This document shows positions 26,626 through 36,022 of a stretch of DNA of 64,000 nt, piece by piece. Below the pieces are notes generated by a model. That model had not been told where the DNA came from and ran no database searches. It saw nothing but the letters and a program-made list of their open reading frames with translations. The stretch spans positions 1 to 64,000 of the forward strand of contig NZ_JACDXU010000003.1 in the NCBI RefSeq assembly GCF_020539485.1, read 5' to 3'. A program made the position numbers and the translations under genes. Origin of the DNA: Fulverythrobacter ferritrahens. Lineage in GTDB: Bacteria; Pseudomonadota; Alphaproteobacteria; Sphingomonadales; Sphingomonadaceae. Every line of letters begins with the position of its first letter. The stretch's first letter is position 1.

Positions 26626-27953
26626 CCTTCTCCCAGATTTCCGAAACTGACCGTCGCGCCTTCCTGCGCGCGACGGGCAGTGCCTTTGCCGCGCTGCTCG
26701 CTTCGAGCTGCATTGTGCGCCCCGCCATGGCGGCCACGGCAGGGCTTACGGAAGGCTATGGCCCGATCGTGCCCGATCCCGCCGGCATGCTCGATCTGCC
26801 TGCGGGGTTTTCCTATCGCGTACTCTCCCGGCTGGGCGATGTGATGAGCGATGGGGGCAAGGTGCCCGATCACGGGGATGGCATGGGCTGCTTCGCCCTG
26901 CCCGGCAGCAAGGTTGCGCTGGTGCGCAACCACGAATTGATGCCCAATGCGGATAGCGGCGGGGAGATCGCTCGCGGTTATGACCGGCAGGATGGCACTG
27001 GCCCTGTCCTGCCCGGCGGCACCACCACCATCGTGCTCGATGCCGCGACGCTGGAAGTCGAAAGCCAGTTCCGCTCGCTTGGCGGCACTATCCGCAATTG
27101 CGCGGGGGGCACCACGCCCTGGGGCAGCTGGCTTACCTGCGAGGAGTTCGTCGCCAAGGCTGGCGGGCGGCTGGGTCAGGATCACGGCTACGTCTTCGAA
27201 GTGCCTGCCAATGCCACTGGCCCCGTCAATCCGGTGCCGCTCAAGGCGATGGGGCGCTTCAATCACGAAGCGGCCTGCGTCGATCCGGCCACGGGCACGG
27301 TCTATCTGACCGAGGATCGCGAGGATGGATTGTTCTATCGGTTCATCCCCAAAGTTCCGGGCCAACTGGCTGAAGGAGGGCGCCTGCAGGCGCTGGCTCT
27401 GGAAAACGGCATGGCGGACAGCCGCAACTGGAATGGCGCGCCCATTCAGATGGGCGAATGGCATGCCGCGAAATGGGTCGATATTGACATGCCGGACAGC
27501 CCTGAAGACGATCTGCGCAAGCAAGGGGCGGCCAAAGGCGCCACGCTCTTCGCGCGGGGCGAGGGGCTTCACATGGGTGAGGGCGAACTCTATTTTTGCT
27601 GCACCTCGGGCGGGGCCAAACAGCTCGGCCAGATATTTCGCCTGAAGCCCGAAGCGGCGGGTGATCGGCTGCAACTGTTCTTCGAATCCGCCTCAACCGA
27701 ACAGTTCAATTTCGGGGACAATCTGACCGTGGCCCCCAACGGGCATCTGGTGGTGTGCGAAGACCAATATACGAAAGTGGTCGACAATCATCTGCGGGGC
27801 ATCACGCCTGCGGGTGAGGTTTACGCGCTGGGCCGCCTGCGGATGCAGACCGAACTGGCTGGTGCCTGCTTCTCGCCCGATGGGAAGACGCTGTTCGTCA
27901 ACGCCTTCAGCCCGACCACGACTTTCGCGATCACTGGCCCTTGGATGGCCTGA
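26598..27953 (+). CDS. PhoX-like (DUF839) alkaline phosphatase, Tat-exported
   Basis: A 451-residue member of the PhoX family of calcium/iron phosphatases. The N-terminus carries a twin-arginine signal, DRRAFLRATGSAFAALL. Family segments include GMGCFALPGSKVALVRNHEL, PWGSWLTCEEFV, RFNHEAACVDPATGTVYLTE and the late FGDNLTVAPNGHLVVCEDQ. It starts at a TTG inside the phytase end (28-nt overlap) with AAGG ten bases upstream; no other in-frame start precedes the signal. It probably takes phosphate from a range of esters in the periplasm, complementing the phytase. The gene is convergent with ppx. Confidence 0.9.
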   Translation: MDTAGSKALTFSQISETDRRAFLRATGSAFAALLASSCIVRPAMAATAGLTEGYGPIVPDPAGMLDLPAGFSYRVLSRLGDVMSDGGKVPDHGDGMGCFALPGSKVALVRNHELMPNADSGGEIARGYDRQDGTGPVLPGGTTTIVLDAATLEVESQFRSLGGTIRNCAGGTTPWGSWLTCEEFVAKAGGRLGQDHGYVFEVPANATGPVNPVPLKAMGRFNHEAACVDPATGTVYLTEDREDGLFYRFIPKVPGQLAEGGRLQALALENGMADSRNWNGAPIQMGEWHAAKWVDIDMPDSPEDDLRKQGAAKGATLFARGEGLHMGEGELYFCCTSGGAKQLGQIFRLKPEAAGDRLQLFFESASTEQFNFGDNLTVAPNGHLVVCEDQYTKVVDNHLRGITPAGEVYALGRLRMQTELAGACFSPDGKTLFVNAFSPTTTFAITGPWMA

Positions 27954-27995
27954 GAAGCGGCAACACTTCCCGGCTGTAGGTGCCCTGCCTGCCCC

Positions 27996-29543
27996 TTACG
28001 CGCCCGGCGTGGGCGCGGGGGTGGGGATCGCAAAGCTGGCCTTTTCCAGCAGGCTGTCATTCGGAACAATTTCCACGGCCGGTTCGAGGCCCAGCCGCGC
28101 GGCCAGGGCGCCAAGATCCTGCGCCACATGGTCGGAGCGCAGATCGGCATGGCTCTCGCCCAGGAACAGCACCAGCCTGCTGCCTGAGATCACCAGGGCG
28201 GTGTTACGCAGCGAGGTGCGGGAACCTCCACCCAGACGGCGGGCCAGCCGGATGGCAAGGCCCCAGCAGACTGCTTCGTTCAGTCGTTTCCCACTTGCCA
28301 GCTTACCCAGAATCCGGGGCAGGTTGGTCGTGCCGCAGTTGGCGGAGAGCGCTGCGGCCATCATCGCCCGACCTTCATCGCTCAGATTGATCCAGCGCTT
28401 GTACAGCGCCCAGTTGATCGCCTGCTTGACCCGGAGATTAGGCTCGATCTGCATGGAGGCCAGCGCCAGCATGGTGGCGGCGAGGCGAACGCGTTCGGAG
28501 CCTGTCCCGTCACGGGGCAGGGCGTTCACTGTCCAGCCCGCAATCCGGGTGGCGAGCATCGGCGGCCCGCCGCGCGGCGCGGCAAAACTGGCCGCGCCGG
28601 CCAATAAAGGATCTTGCGCCCGCGCCGCGGGGTCGAGCTGGTCGAACAGCCGCCCTTCGCGCAGGCCCCATGAGGAGAAGATGAGCTTGGGTGGCTCCAA
28701 CTTGCCGAGGAGGATGTGAAGCAGCGCTGCGGCATCGGGCAGCATCGCGGCGCGCATGGACGATACACGCGCCTCCGTCAGCTTCTCCGGTTCCATTATC
28801 CGAACCCGCTTGGCAAGCTTCAGTGCCTCTTCGCCGGTCAACTCGAACCCGTGAGGATCGGTGAGCGGGTGCTTGGCTTCGGCCATTGCAAAACCCGCCA
28901 GTGCGCGCCACGTGCCGCCCACCATGTATAGTGGGCCGGACATGGAATGTGCCCAGTCCTCATGCTTGAGTGCCTTGTTGACCCGACGTGTGAATTCATC
29001 GGCCCCGGCAGCCCGCAATTCGCCCAGCATCAGCGTGCCCAGCGCCATGGAGGCACCATGCGTGCATCGTCCGTCGCGAATTTCCACCAGTTCCAGGCTG
29101 CCGCCGCCGAGGTCTGCGACCACGCCGCGCGCACCGGGAAAAGCGCCGATCACGCCAAGCGCGCTGGTCCGGGCTTCTTCCTCCCCTGACAGGAGGGTGG
29201 GGGCAAAGCCGCACTCGCGGACCAGATCAAGAAATTCCGGGCCATTCTCGGCAAGCCGGGCCGCCGCAGTGGCGATCACGTCCACTTCGGCGATATGCAG
29301 GTCGGTCAGGATACGGCGATAGCGCCGGAGACCGGCGAGGGCGATTTGCACCGCTTCGTCCGGAATGCGTCCATCATGCATCAGATCGCGGCCGAGGCGG
29401 GCCGTAACACGCTCGTTCAGCAGCACGGTGGGCGCACGCTGCGCCCCGCCATAGACTACGAGACGCACTGTATTGGACCCGATATCGATCACCGCCCGGT
29501 GGGGCAGGGTGTTGGGAAATGCGGTGTCCCGATCGCCGATCAC
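27996..29543 (-). CDS. ppx: exopolyphosphatase Ppx/GppA family
   Basis: A 515-residue actin-fold hydrolase that removes terminal phosphates from polyphosphate (or pppGpp). The two phosphate-binding loops are AVIDIGSNTVRLVVYGG near residue 20 and VVADLGGGSLELVEI. The C-terminal half is the helical HD-like domain found in long Ppx enzymes. It starts 24 bases after the ppk stop on the same strand, so the two are co-transcribed. Its 3-prime end faces the PhoX gene across about 40 bp. Confidence 0.93.
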   Translation of the reverse strand: MIGDRDTAFPNTLPHRAVIDIGSNTVRLVVYGGAQRAPTVLLNERVTARLGRDLMHDGRIPDEAVQIALAGLRRYRRILTDLHIAEVDVIATAAARLAENGPEFLDLVRECGFAPTLLSGEEEARTSALGVIGAFPGARGVVADLGGGSLELVEIRDGRCTHGASMALGTLMLGELRAAGADEFTRRVNKALKHEDWAHSMSGPLYMVGGTWRALAGFAMAEAKHPLTDPHGFELTGEEALKLAKRVRIMEPEKLTEARVSSMRAAMLPDAAALLHILLGKLEPPKLIFSSWGLREGRLFDQLDPAARAQDPLLAGAASFAAPRGGPPMLATRIAGWTVNALPRDGTGSERVRLAATMLALASMQIEPNLRVKQAINWALYKRWINLSDEGRAMMAAALSANCGTTNLPRILGKLASGKRLNEAVCWGLAIRLARRLGGGSRTSLRNTALVISGSRLVLFLGESHADLRSDHVAQDLGALAARLGLEPAVEIVPNDSLLEKASFAIPTPAPTPGA

Positions 29544-29567
29544 GTGGAATGAGTCCTCAAAATTCGG

Positions 29568-31712
29568 TCAGACCCCGCCCTTGCGCAGTGCAAGTTTGGG
29601 TACTTTGGCCCCTTCATCCAGGGCAGTGCCTCGGCCCGAGAGCGAAGGGTTGGTCATGAAATAACGATGCAGGTTGAACGGCCGCTCACCCGCTTCAAGG
29701 CGCTGATAGGTGCCATCGGGCCCCAGTTCCCAGCTCTGTTCGGTGTCGAGCAGATTGGCAAGCAACACTTGCTGCAACACCTGATCGTGAACGGTGGGGT
29801 TTCTGATCGGGACGAGCGTTTCCACACGGCGGTCCAGATTGCGCTCCATCCCGTCTGCGGAGGAGATGAATACCTTGGCGCGATGGCTCGGCATGGCAAA
29901 GCCATTGGCAAAGGCCCAGATGCGCGCATGTTCCAGGAAGCGGCCGATCACGGATTTGACCGCGATGTTTTCCGACAGTCCGGGAAGACCGGGCCGAAGG
30001 CAGCAGATTCCGCGAATGACCAGCGTGATCCGCACCCCTGCCTGGCTTGCTTCATACAGCCGGTCGATCAACTGGCCATCGGTCAGCGAATTGAGCTTGG
30101 CCCAGATGAAGGCAGGCTTGCCGCTGCGGGCATTGGCGATTTCGCGCCCGATCAGATGTTCCAGCTTCGCGCGCAGGCCAATGGGTGAGATGGTGAGCAT
30201 CTCCAGATTGCGCGGCTCGACATAGCCGGTGATGAAATTGAACAGTTTTCCCGCATCGCGCCCCAGCTTGGGATCGGCGGTGAAGAAGCTGAGATCGGTG
30301 TAGATCTTGGATGTCAGCGGATGGTAATTGCCAGTGCCGAAGTGGCAGTAGGTGCGCAGCTCCCCTTCCTCGCGCCGCACCACCATGCTGACCTTGGCGT
30401 GGGTTTTCCAGTCCACGAAGCCATAGATCACCTGCACGCCCGCGCGTTCCAGCTGGTTGGCCCAGAGCAGGTTCTGTTCTTCGTCGAATCGGGCCTTCAG
30501 TTCCACTACGGCCGTTACGGCCTTGCCTGCCTCGGCCGCGGCGATCAGCGCGGCTACGACGGAGGATTGCTTGCCCGCGCGATACAGCGTCTGCTTGATG
30601 GCCACCACGTCGGGATCGGCCGCAGCCTGGCGGATGAAGTCCACTACCACCTCAAAACTCTCATAGGGGTGGTGGATCACAATGTCCTTTTCGCGGATCG
30701 AGGCGAAGCAATCGCCATCATGCTCCAGCACGCGTTCCGGGTAGCGGGGCATATAAGGCTCCCACTTCAGATCCGGGCGTTCTTCTTCCACGATGGCGGA
30801 CAGGCCCGAAAGGCCGATAGTGCCGTCGGTGCGCATCAGGATGGCATCGTCCAGCCCGACCTGAGCCAGCAGCAGGCGCTCCGCATCGGGATCGAAATCG
30901 TCCTGTAGTTCCAGCATGATGACCCGGCCGCGCCGACGCCGCTGAATGGCGGTGCGGAAGAAACGGACCAGATCTTCCGCCTCTTCCTCGATTTCGATGT
31001 CGCTGTCGCGCAGCATGCGGAACACGCCATCTCCTTCCACGCGGAAGCCGGGGAAGATGATGTCCGCATGGCGGCAGATCAGGTTCTCGATGCTGATATA
31101 GATCGCCTCTTCCCCCGGCACGCGCACGAAGCGCGGCAGGGCGGGAGGGACCAGCACCATTTCCACCACCTGCTCGTCGTCGGCCAGGCGGGTGAGATTG
31201 AACAGCACGCCGATCCCTTCATTCGCCACGAAGGGGAAGGGGTGGGCCGGATCGATCGCCTGCGGGGTAAGGACCGGCGCGATATTGTCGATGAAATGTT
31301 CACGCAGCCATTTGGCGGCGGCGGCGTCGATGCGCCCTTCATCGGCGACATGAATGCCCTTGGCGGCCAGCAGCGGGCGCAATTCGCGCCAGCTTTTCTG
31401 CTGCTGATATTCCAGATCCGCGATGGCGCTGCGGACCGCGGCGAGCTGTTGCGAAGGGGTGCGCCCGTCCAGCGAGGTCGTGGCAATGTTGCGCTGGGCC
31501 TGCCCGGCGAGGCCGGCCACGCGAATCATGATGAATTCGTCGAGATTGCTGCCCGAAATGGACAGGAACCGCAGCCGTTCCAGCAAGGGATACCGGGCGT
31601 TTCGCGCCTCGGCCAGCACGCGATCGTTGAAGGCGAGCCAGCTCAGTTCGCGGTTGAAATAGCGGTCCACCGGAATGGTGACATCGGCTTTGCTGTCGAG
31701 TTGGGTACTCAT
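29568..31712 (-). CDS. ppk1: polyphosphate kinase 1
   Basis: A 714-residue PPK1, which makes polyphosphate from ATP. The N-terminal domain begins RYFNRELSWLAFNDRVLAEA. The autophosphorylated histidine lies in HFGTGNYHPLTSKIYTDL (about residue 462) and the second catalytic histidine in LEHARIWAF. The arginine-rich phosphate tunnel segment RGICCLRPGLPG is present. With ppx it forms a polyphosphate synthesis and breakdown pair next to the Pho-controlled scavenging operon. A weak Pho-like pattern occurs upstream near 31785 but in the opposite orientation, so control by PhoB is unproven. Confidence 0.96.
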   Translation of the reverse strand: MSTQLDSKADVTIPVDRYFNRELSWLAFNDRVLAEARNARYPLLERLRFLSISGSNLDEFIMIRVAGLAGQAQRNIATTSLDGRTPSQQLAAVRSAIADLEYQQQKSWRELRPLLAAKGIHVADEGRIDAAAAKWLREHFIDNIAPVLTPQAIDPAHPFPFVANEGIGVLFNLTRLADDEQVVEMVLVPPALPRFVRVPGEEAIYISIENLICRHADIIFPGFRVEGDGVFRMLRDSDIEIEEEAEDLVRFFRTAIQRRRRGRVIMLELQDDFDPDAERLLLAQVGLDDAILMRTDGTIGLSGLSAIVEEERPDLKWEPYMPRYPERVLEHDGDCFASIREKDIVIHHPYESFEVVVDFIRQAAADPDVVAIKQTLYRAGKQSSVVAALIAAAEAGKAVTAVVELKARFDEEQNLLWANQLERAGVQVIYGFVDWKTHAKVSMVVRREEGELRTYCHFGTGNYHPLTSKIYTDLSFFTADPKLGRDAGKLFNFITGYVEPRNLEMLTISPIGLRAKLEHLIGREIANARSGKPAFIWAKLNSLTDGQLIDRLYEASQAGVRITLVIRGICCLRPGLPGLSENIAVKSVIGRFLEHARIWAFANGFAMPSHRAKVFISSADGMERNLDRRVETLVPIRNPTVHDQVLQQVLLANLLDTEQSWELGPDGTYQRLEAGERPFNLHRYFMTNPSLSGRGTALDEGAKVPKLALRKGGV

Positions 31713-31869
31713 GGTCCTGCTTGGCAGCGATGCCTCTGGCGGGTGCGGAGAATCCGGCCCGACACTGGCTCGATGGGGAGGGTATGTTACATATTTGTGA
31801 AAAACTCGCCAAGCTTCCGCAGGGGAACTCAGTTGGTGCGGAAATGGGGAAGCATGCGCGCCGGAAAAC

Positions 31870-32880
31870 TCACACCAGTTCGTGGCTCAGGGCGATCTGG
31901 GTGATGCCGCGCTTGCCCTGGCCATTGCGGCCAAGCTGTACCACGACATCGATTACCGATGCGGCATAGGCGATAGTATCCGCGCGGGTCAGGCCGATCC
32001 CGGTCTGCATCACCATCAGCGCCAGCTGGTCGAGCGCGCCGCGCAGCGAATTGGCGTGAATGGTTGAAAAGCTGCCCGGATGGCCGGTGTTGATCGCGCG
32101 CAGGAAGCTGACGCTTTCCGCGCCGCGCAATTCGCCCAGCACGATTCTGTCCGGGCGCAGGCGCAAGGCTGCCTGAAGCAGCTCGTTAGCAGTCACCTTG
32201 GCTTCGCCCAATTCGCCCTTCACGGCAACCAGACCCACGCCATTGGCGCCGGGCAGCTTGAGTTCCGGCGTGTCTTCCACCAGCACCACCCGTTCCTGAG
32301 CGGGAATTTCGCCCAGCATGGCATTGAGGAAGGTCGTCTTGCCGGTGGAGGTGCCGCCGGAGATCAGTATGGTCATGCGCTGGCGGATCGCCTCGCGCAG
32401 GAAGGCGACGGGCTGGCCAGCCGGGTCTGGCAGGGCAGCGGGACGGGGCGGCTGGAGCGGCCCCGTATCATAGGCGTCAAGCGGCAGATCCAGCCGGCGG
32501 TGGCGGCGGATCGCCATGGTCCAGTGTTTGCGCGTGGCGGGCGGGCCGCAGAACTGGATGCGCGCGCCATCGGGCAGGGTGGCGCCCAGCAACGGGTGTT
32601 CCCGGTTGATGCCCTGATGACTGACGCGAGCGACCTGTTCGGCCAGTCGTTGCACCAGCTTGTCGTCGATCTCCGGTGCGGCGATGCGCTGCATGCCAGG
32701 TTGGGCGGCATCTTCCACCCAGACCTCGCCGGGGCCGTTGACCATGATCTCGGTCACCGTGTCACGGCTCAGCCACTCCGCGAAGGGGGCGAGATAGGCG
32801 TCCAGATAGACGCTGCGCGCTCCGTTAAGCGGGGGCACGGGCTCTTCGGTTGGGGCCAGCATGTGAACCGATGCGCTCAC
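31870..32880 (-). CDS. virB11: VirB11 type IV secretion ATPase
   Basis: A 336-residue hexameric traffic ATPase at the inner face of the secretion channel. The Walker A motif ISGGTSTGKTTFLNAML is at about residues 172-188; the Asp-box and Walker B region read VLVEDTPELKL and DRIVLGELRGAE, followed by TGHPGSFSTIHANS. It is the last gene of the vir-type operon, ten bases after virB10. Its length is normal. Confidence 0.95.
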   Translation of the reverse strand: MSASVHMLAPTEEPVPPLNGARSVYLDAYLAPFAEWLSRDTVTEIMVNGPGEVWVEDAAQPGMQRIAAPEIDDKLVQRLAEQVARVSHQGINREHPLLGATLPDGARIQFCGPPATRKHWTMAIRRHRRLDLPLDAYDTGPLQPPRPAALPDPAGQPVAFLREAIRQRMTILISGGTSTGKTTFLNAMLGEIPAQERVVLVEDTPELKLPGANGVGLVAVKGELGEAKVTANELLQAALRLRPDRIVLGELRGAESVSFLRAINTGHPGSFSTIHANSLRGALDQLALMVMQTGIGLTRADTIAYAASVIDVVVQLGRNGQGKRGITQIALSHELV

Positions 32881-32889
32881 CTGAAATCC

Positions 32890-34017
32890 TTACAGCGTCG
32901 GTGCGGTCGAGAAATCGAGGTCGCGCGCGGTGAACACGCGGATCGGTTCGCCCTGGCGCACACGCACCGTGGGGGCGATCTGGCCGTCCTGCTGCAGCGC
33001 AGTTGCCGCCGCGCTCTGTCCACCGCCCAGCACCACGGCGGTGCCGCCGCTGGTAAAGGCGCCGAGGCCGCCGATCACGGACAGCAACATGGCGGAACCG
33101 AAGCGCTTGAAGAAATGCGTGTTCACATCGCCCGGCAGGCCGGTCATCCCGGCAAAGTCGGTGCCGGGCGAGGCGAGGTCCACGGTGATGCCATCGGGCC
33201 GGATGGCACGGGTCCAGATCACGTAGGCGCGCTTCTGCCCGGCCTGCAGGCCCGACTGATACTGGCCGACCAGCCGCGAACTGCGGGGCAGCAGCACGCG
33301 GGTGCCGTCATAGGAACGCACGTCCTGGCTCACCACTGCGCGGACGAAACCGGGCACGTCTGTGTTGATGGCGGTTTCCAGCACGGCGGGGATCAGCGTG
33401 CCCTGGGTGATGGTGGTCTGCGGGTCGAACTGGCGTGCGGCCTTGGCCGGTCCGCCTCCCACGCCGCCCACCCGGCTGGCGAAATCGCCCGCGGAACTGG
33501 AAACGGTGCTGCCGGCCGGGGTAGCGGGCGTTACGGCCGCGATCGGTACCGGCAGGGAGCTGGCATCGAACACCACAGTGGGGTTGCTGTAGGGATTGGC
33601 GGCCATGCCCGGCTGCGCACCCGGCATGTTCGAAAGGACCGGCGCGGGGCCCGGATCGGGCGCGGGAACCGGCGGAGCGACCGTCTGCGGCGGCGCAGCG
33701 GGCATTTCGTCGGGCGAGGGCACGGCCGGGGCGACGGGCAGGGGCTGGACCGTGCCTGCGGCCGGCTGCGCCTGCTGGCCGCTATCGACGCGTGCGGCGT
33801 TCATGCCCCACAGGGTCACCACGCCAAGCAGCGCCACGATGCCGACGCCCGCCATGAGGCCGACCATATCGGAGCGGCCCTTGCGCTGGGTGACGACGGG
33901 AAAGGCGTTGCGGCTGGCAAGGTCGATCACCTCAGCCGACATGACTTCGCGCGGATCGGCGCCATTTGCCGAAGACGAGCCCTTCTTTTCGGGCAGTTGC
34001 ATGGCAAGCCGCATCAC
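32890..34017 (-). CDS. virB10: VirB10/TrbI core-complex protein
   Basis: A 375-residue protein that spans the cell envelope. A short cytoplasmic N-terminus and one inner membrane helix (about residues 50-72, MAGVGIVALLGVVTLWGM) are followed by a proline-rich linker. The C-terminal TrbI/VirB10 barrel has the conserved TITQGTLIPAVLET, GTRVLLPRSSRLVGQYQ and LDLASPGTDF-like segments. It forms the outer core ring with VirB9. Start overlaps virB9 by four bases. Confidence 0.94.
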   Translation of the reverse strand: MMRLAMQLPEKKGSSSANGADPREVMSAEVIDLASRNAFPVVTQRKGRSDMVGLMAGVGIVALLGVVTLWGMNAARVDSGQQAQPAAGTVQPLPVAPAVPSPDEMPAAPPQTVAPPVPAPDPGPAPVLSNMPGAQPGMAANPYSNPTVVFDASSLPVPIAAVTPATPAGSTVSSSAGDFASRVGGVGGGPAKAARQFDPQTTITQGTLIPAVLETAINTDVPGFVRAVVSQDVRSYDGTRVLLPRSSRLVGQYQSGLQAGQKRAYVIWTRAIRPDGITVDLASPGTDFAGMTGLPGDVNTHFFKRFGSAMLLSVIGGLGAFTSGGTAVVLGGGQSAAATALQQDGQIAPTVRVRQGEPIRVFTARDLDFSTAPTL

Positions 34018-34829
34018 TTTGCCTCCTTGTTGCTCGCAAGCGACGGGGTTGCACCCGCCATGGCCGCGCCCGGCTGCCCGTCACGGGTCAGAGTGGCGAT
34101 TTCCTCCCCCCAGCGCAGGATGATTTCGCTCGGCACGCCATCGACCACGGTGGTGGTGCCGCGCACGGCATAGTTCACCGGGCCTTCGGTGCCCGCGCGG
34201 TCCTTGATCAGGATTGCGGGAATGGTCGCATCGGCAGGCCAGGTGATGAAGGTGGCATTGCCATCGTCATAGATCTGGTCCGGCATCAACCGGGGCGATC
34301 CCTTGCGCTTCCAGTTGAAGTTCAGCTTGGCGGGATCGGCCACGGCATAGGGATCGGTCGCCGCAGCGATTTCCAGCTCGCTGGCACCCTGCTGCATGGC
34401 GGATTGTTCATCCGCTTCGGCCGTCTTTTCTTCCTTCGGGTAAATGAAGTTGAGCACGTAGAGCGGCTTGGCATCTGGCCGGGCGACGAGGTCGAACAGA
34501 TAGGTGTGCCGGTCCGTCACCACGGTCATGTTTGTGCTGGCGCGGATGGACAGGGGCTTCACGAACAGCAGGTTCGCCCGCTTGTTCGGCGTTACCTGCC
34601 AGCTGGAACTATCGCCGATCGCGACATTCTCGATATGCTCGTCCTCACCGAAAGTGATCGTGGCCTGCACCGTCGGCTTGCCGGTGATGACTACCACTTG
34701 CGAGGGATCGTAGAGGCGCTCCACCAGTCGCGGATCGCCGCTGGCATGGGCCGGGGCGAGAAGGGCGGGGGCGGCAAGGGCGGCGGATGCGGCCGCGAGC
34801 ATCAGCGCGGGCTGCAGGGCGCAGTTCAT
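34014..34829 (-). CDS. virB9: VirB9/CagX core-complex protein
   Basis: A 271-residue periplasmic protein with a signal peptide (about 1-30, ending AHA). The N-terminal beta domain has DPRLVERLYDPSQVVVI and NIAIGDSSSWQV-like sequence. The C-terminal CagX domain carries PDQIYDDGNATFITWP and AVRGTTTVVDGVPSEIILR. It pairs with VirB10 in the outer membrane core complex. No separate virB7 lipoprotein gene is found next to it; it overlaps both neighbours by four bases. Confidence 0.93.
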   Translation of the reverse strand: MNCALQPALMLAAASAALAAPALLAPAHASGDPRLVERLYDPSQVVVITGKPTVQATITFGEDEHIENVAIGDSSSWQVTPNKRANLLFVKPLSIRASTNMTVVTDRHTYLFDLVARPDAKPLYVLNFIYPKEEKTAEADEQSAMQQGASELEIAAATDPYAVADPAKLNFNWKRKGSPRLMPDQIYDDGNATFITWPADATIPAILIKDRAGTEGPVNYAVRGTTTVVDGVPSEIILRWGEEIATLTRDGQPGAAMAGATPSLASNKEAK

Positions 34830-36022
34830 TTGAACTTCTCCGATGAACGAACGGGGGCGGCGCGGAAGCGGCTGCCAATGCCGCGCGCGCGTGATGGGGT
34901 GGAGGAAAGCGAACCTGAGGCAGCACTGTCTGCTGCAACAATCCGGGTTTCGCGGCTATGGGTGCCTCCCCCGGCGGATGGGCCAGCGTCATTGGCAGCC
35001 ATGCCGGCAACGGCTGGTGAAATGGCGATACGGCGCGGAGCGGGCGAAACCTGCCCCTGGCCCTGTGCGGCGGCGATCTCGATCGGGGCGGGCGCAACAT
35101 GCGCGCTGGGTGCAGGGGCATTGTCGGCAGGTTCGCGCCCGCCGGACCCGGCAAGGCCAAATACGGACCAGTTGCCCACCATGGTTGCGCTGACTTTCAG
35201 CACCATGAACATCAGCGAGATGTGAACCGCGCCCACCAGGAAGAAGGCCATGGCGGCGCGTGGATCGACCTTGCCGGGAACCGCGATCATCGCGTTGATC
35301 ACCGGGATCGCCAGTTCCAGAATCATTGTGCCGCCCACCACTGCGAAGAGCGGGGCGATGGCCATCATCACCCAGCCGCGCAGCCAGCCGGCGAATAGCC
35401 CCCGCGTGGCCGGGAAAAGCGCCAGAACGACGAAGACGGGGCCGACTGCCATCAGCACTGCCAGTGCGATGCGCGCGGTCACCAGCACGCCCACCGTGCC
35501 CAGCAAGAGCATGGTGGCGCCCATCCACATCATGCCTTCGGGCGAGAAGGTGGAGACTTCCTTGCGGGGGGCACCTTCGGCCTGCTGCTGGCCCTGGCCG
35601 GAAGCGTCCTGAATGGCGGAGAAAACGATGTCGATCTTGTCGCCGAACACCTGCGTGGCGGAGCCCTTGGTGCCGGTCAGGATGCCCGCGATCTGGTCTG
35701 GCGCGCCGGTGGCGACGTTCCACACCAGTGTCTGATAGGCGAGCCAGCTCGTCGCCAGCGTCAGCACCATTCCCAGAGTGACGATCCGGGGCGTCAGCGC
35801 CCGGATACCGATCCGGGTCCGCCCGGTAATCAGCGCGAAGGCGAAGAAGGCGACATAGAGCGTCAGGATGATGGTCAGCGCGGGCATCAGTGCCCCGCCC
35901 GAACCGAACAGGCGCCCGAAGGCTGCCTGCGTCATGTCGGAAGCGAGGCAATCCACCCCGCGCAGCGAAGCGCCTATGCCGTTGCCGACGTCGACAACTG
36001 CCTGCTGGCATTGCGGGCTCAT
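34826..36022 (-). CDS. virB6: VirB6/TrbL inner membrane channel protein
   Basis: A 398-residue polytopic membrane protein of the VirB6/TrbL family. Several hydrophobic segments lie between residues 40 and 290, including the conserved MLTLATSWLAYQTLVWNVATGAP-like region and the stretch around FPATRGLFAGWLRGWV. The C-terminal ~100 residues are alanine/proline-rich and hydrophilic. It overlaps virB4 by four bases upstream and virB9 by four bases downstream. Confidence 0.9.
   Translation of the reverse strand: MSPQCQQAVVDVGNGIGASLRGVDCLASDMTQAAFGRLFGSGGALMPALTIILTLYVAFFAFALITGRTRIGIRALTPRIVTLGMVLTLATSWLAYQTLVWNVATGAPDQIAGILTGTKGSATQVFGDKIDIVFSAIQDASGQGQQQAEGAPRKEVSTFSPEGMMWMGATMLLLGTVGVLVTARIALAVLMAVGPVFVVLALFPATRGLFAGWLRGWVMMAIAPLFAVVGGTMILELAIPVINAMIAVPGKVDPRAAMAFFLVGAVHISLMFMVLKVSATMVGNWSVFGLAGSGGREPADNAPAPSAHVAPAPIEIAAAQGQGQVSPAPRRIAISPAVAGMAANDAGPSAGGGTHSRETRIVAADSAASGSLSSTPSRARGIGSRFRAAPVRSSEKFK

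Noticed and set aside
31780-31802. Pho-box-like pattern ATGTTACATATTTGTGAA upstream of ppk
   Set aside because: Only about 12 of 18 positions fit and it points away from ppk, so it is too weak to list as a site.
32080-34173. 697-residue plus-strand frame opposite virB11-virB10-virB9
   Set aside because: Antisense shadow; the three minus-strand genes have clear family motifs and overlapping starts.
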